In this document: piece by piece, positions 42,832-44,216 of the stretch
Layout of the letters: each line of letters starts with the position of its first letter
Position numbering within the stretch: the first letter of the stretch is position 1
NCBI GenBank assembly: GCA_903878475.1
Contig: CAIRHQ010000009.1
Span: forward strand, 1 to 44,216
Source: an uncultured Bacteroidota bacterium
Lineage (GTDB): Bacteria > Bacteroidota > Bacteroidia > Chitinophagales > Chitinophagaceae
Reading direction: 5' to 3'
Length of the DNA stretch: 44,216 bases
Notes under the pieces: generated by a model
What the model was told of the DNA's origin: nothing
Seen by the model: the letters and a program-made list of their open reading frames with translations, nothing else
Database searches by the model: none
Translations under genes and position numbers: made by a program

Positions 42832-42839
42832 CAAAAATA
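42832..42839 (-). promoter_or_regulatory. -7 box TATTTTTG four bases before the murI start codon
   Basis: TATTTTTG on the minus strand fits TAnnTTTG and ends 4 bases before the ATG, so the transcript would be leaderless or nearly so. The expected -33 region falls inside the terminator stem of the ompH unit, and it has no TTG. Confidence 0.45.
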
Positions 42840-42841
42840 AC

Positions 42842-42869
42842 AAAGCCTCCCGACGAATCGGAAGGCTTT
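42842..42869 (-). terminator. Terminator after the ompH pair
   Basis: A 12-base stem with one mismatch, AAAGCCTTCCGA paired with TCGGGAGGCTTT on the minus strand, closes a TTCG-type loop and is followed by a short T tract (interrupted by G and A). It ends 14 bases upstream of murI. Confidence 0.75.
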
Positions 42870-42890
42870 TAATTATTTATTCAGAAAATA

Positions 42891-43430
42891 TTAATTGGTT
42901 TTACCAGGAGTCAACGGCTTGGCCGGAGTTTCCTTGATACCCAGTTTAGCCTTTACAAATGGCATCAGATCGTCACCGGCAGGCTTTACCAACAATACGC
43001 TGGTAGAAGCATCGATCACATAGCTATATCCTTTTTCTTTGGCTACAGCGTTGATTGCCTCAAATGCTTTTGCTTTAATGGGGGCAATTTTTTCCTGTGC
43101 TTTCTGGTTGTATTTGTCTTGTGCAATTTGATTCCAGTTTTGCACTTCTTGATACAGGGCTACAATTTCTCCTCTTTTAATTTCTTTCATAGAAGGAGTC
43201 ATTTTAATAGAATCTTTTACAAACTGTGCAGCTTTATCATCTGCATCTTTTGCTTTATCCTGACCTTGTTGGATCAAAGAAGCCTGGTATTCTTTTAATT
43301 CAGTATCAATTTTTGAAACTTCGGGCATAGATCCGATCAGTTCGTCGGTATCAATATATCCAATTTTAGTTTGTGCTGAGGCACTTAACATACCAAACGC
43401 CATCACAGCTGCTACGATTAACTTTTTCAT
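42891..43430 (-). CDS. OmpH/Skp family periplasmic chaperone (second copy)
   Basis: The start chosen at the signal peptide, MKKLIVAAVMAFGMLSASAQ, gives 179 residues; an upstream ATG at 43496 would put 22 residues before it. The mature part starts 'TKIGYIDTDELIGSMPEVSKIDTELKEYQASLIQQGQDKAKD', the OmpH beginning, followed by a long charged coiled coil and a return strand 'KGYSYVIDASTSVLLVKPAGDDLMP'. Skp-type trimers hold unfolded outer membrane proteins in the periplasm for delivery to BamA, whose gene is two genes upstream. The C-terminus is Pro/Thr/Lys-rich. Confidence 0.92.
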   Translation of the reverse strand: MKKLIVAAVMAFGMLSASAQTKIGYIDTDELIGSMPEVSKIDTELKEYQASLIQQGQDKAKDADDKAAQFVKDSIKMTPSMKEIKRGEIVALYQEVQNWNQIAQDKYNQKAQEKIAPIKAKAFEAINAVAKEKGYSYVIDASTSVLLVKPAGDDLMPFVKAKLGIKETPAKPLTPGKTN

Positions 43431-43505
43431 TTTTAATTTACTGTTTACTTGTTTAAGAGTTTTTATTTTCAAATGGGCAGCGGGTGATCGCTGCATATAT
43501 TATCA

Positions 43506-44018
43506 TTATTTTACACCCAAATTTCTCAATACATCATCACTCCGGTCTAACTTTGGGTCGGCAAAGATAACTGTAATTCCTTCACTTTTATCTAAAATGA
43601 AGTCATATTGTTTATCTAACGCCAGTTTTTGCACAGCTGTATACACCCTGTCTTGTATGGGTTTGATCAGTTCCTGCCTTTTTTTGAACAGGTCGCCCTC
43701 AAAGCCAAAATGCTTTTTCTGCAGATCACGTAATTCTTTCTCTTTGTTATACAATTCATCTTCCCGCTTTTTTTTCAAAACATCGCTCAACATTACTTGT
43801 TCAGCATCATAGTCCTTGTACATTTTATCCATGGCTGCCTGTTTCTGGTCAATTTCCTGCTGCCATTGCTCACTGAACAGATCTAGCTTTTTTTGAGCCT
43901 CCTTGTAATCAGTCAGTTTTTCCAAAATATATTTGGAATCGATAATGGCATAACGCTGAGCTTGAACGGCAAAGCCCAACATCGAAAAACATAACGACAG
44001 CAAAAAGATCTTTTTCAT
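43506..44018 (-). CDS. OmpH/Skp family periplasmic chaperone (first copy)
   Basis: The signal-peptide start, MKKIFLLSLCFSMLGFAVQAQ, gives 170 residues; an ATG 24 bases upstream is unlikely. The mature protein begins 'RYAIIDSKYILEKLTDYKEAQKKLDLFSEQWQQEIDQKQ', has a long charged coiled coil rich in Lys, Glu and Gln, and ends with 'DKQYDFILDKSEGITVIFADPKLDRSDDVLRNLGVK'. This is the second gene after bamA. The two copies differ clearly in sequence, so they may form different trimers or serve different clients. The gap to bamA is 36 bases. Confidence 0.92.
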   Translation of the reverse strand: MKKIFLLSLCFSMLGFAVQAQRYAIIDSKYILEKLTDYKEAQKKLDLFSEQWQQEIDQKQAAMDKMYKDYDAEQVMLSDVLKKKREDELYNKEKELRDLQKKHFGFEGDLFKKRQELIKPIQDRVYTAVQKLALDKQYDFILDKSEGITVIFADPKLDRSDDVLRNLGVK

Positions 44019-44054
44019 GTTATTTTTTTTACAAATTAACAATTAATAAATGTT

Positions 44055-44216
44055 TTATTCAGGTTCCTGTCCGAGCATGAAGGTGAATTTTGCGGCACCC
44101 TTTAATCCACCGCTTTGTGTATATCTATCAAATCCTACGCCATAATCAAATCCAAGTAATCCAAACATGGGTAAATAGAATCTCATACCCACCCCTGCCG
44201 AACGACGTAATTTGAA
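44055..44216 (-). CDS. bamA: Outer membrane assembly factor BamA, C-terminal end
   Basis: Only the last 53 codons are in the window, reading 'FKLRRSAGVGMRFYLPMFGLLGFDYGVGFD' and ending 'AAKFTFMLGQEPE'. These are the final beta-strands of a BamA barrel, including the 'G-L-L-G-F-D-Y-G-x-G-F-D' segment common to BamA of Bacteroidota, and it is followed by two ompH genes, the usual order. BamA is the core of the machine that folds outer membrane proteins. The rest lies beyond the window edge. Confidence 0.85.
   Translation of the reverse strand, partial: FKLRRSAGVGMRFYLPMFGLLGFDYGVGFDRYTQSGGLKGAAKFTFMLGQEPE

Overview
The window looks like a chromosomal segment of a Bacteroidota bacterium, most likely family Chitinophagaceae or a close relative (inferred from protein families and gene order; no 16S is present). 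Supporting signs are GldC, a BatD protein, DUF4290, a type IX secretion sorting domain, the gene order bamA-ompH-ompH-murI, promoter -7 boxes of the Bacteroidota type TAnnTTTG, and the general lack of Shine-Dalgarno sequences. Most of the window is core housekeeping DNA. I see no prophage, transposase, CRISPR array, tRNA or rRNA.

Layout. 1-5500 (minus strand): the cell-elongation operon mreB-mreC-mreD-mrdA(PBP2)-rodA, with rodA cut by the window edge and a recognisable promoter in front of mreB. 5730-7010: purD. 7223-9166: a POT-family peptide transporter ending at a strong terminator. 9260-11949: a DUF1501/DUF1800 pair of unknown function, the first with a Tat signal. 12010-12311 is a gene-free gap holding a palindromic REP-like repeat cluster. 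Then come an AlkB-type alkane hydroxylase and a small lipoprotein cytochrome c (convergent), and serS.

15383-29838 (plus strand) is a long run of co-directional genes: a small conserved protein, a secreted cyclophilin, gcvH, VanZ-like, DUF4290 with an RGG-rich tail, murA (Cys-to-Asp form), gmk, a CNNM/CBS transporter-like protein, a glycosyltransferase, gldC, a YqeY-like protein, CvpA-like, an alpha/beta hydrolase, a CBS protein, a BamA-like outer membrane protein, nadK, and a histidine kinase/response regulator pair.

29835-36061 is mostly minus strand: BatD, an SDR oxidoreductase, a 52-residue secreted Cys/Lys-rich peptide, and the phospholipid genes psd and cdsA with a CPBP protease; a HAD nucleotidase runs the other way. 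36127-40935 holds tRNA-modification genes (a dihydrouridine synthase, tadA), a membrane-anchored glutathione peroxidase, an aldehyde dehydrogenase, a very small T9SS-tagged protein and a superoxide dismutase. 40997-44216 (minus) is rpmH-rnpA-yidD, murI, two OmpH/Skp chaperones and the C-terminus of BamA.

Cell-envelope biogenesis is the common theme: elongasome, MurA, MurI, CdsA/Psd, BamA/Skp. Less ordinary points are the AlkB gene beside a REP-like repeat, the DUF1501/DUF1800 pair, the MurA active-site change, promoter boxes lying almost on start codons, and two tiny exported proteins. I did not find a clear-cut new multi-gene system.
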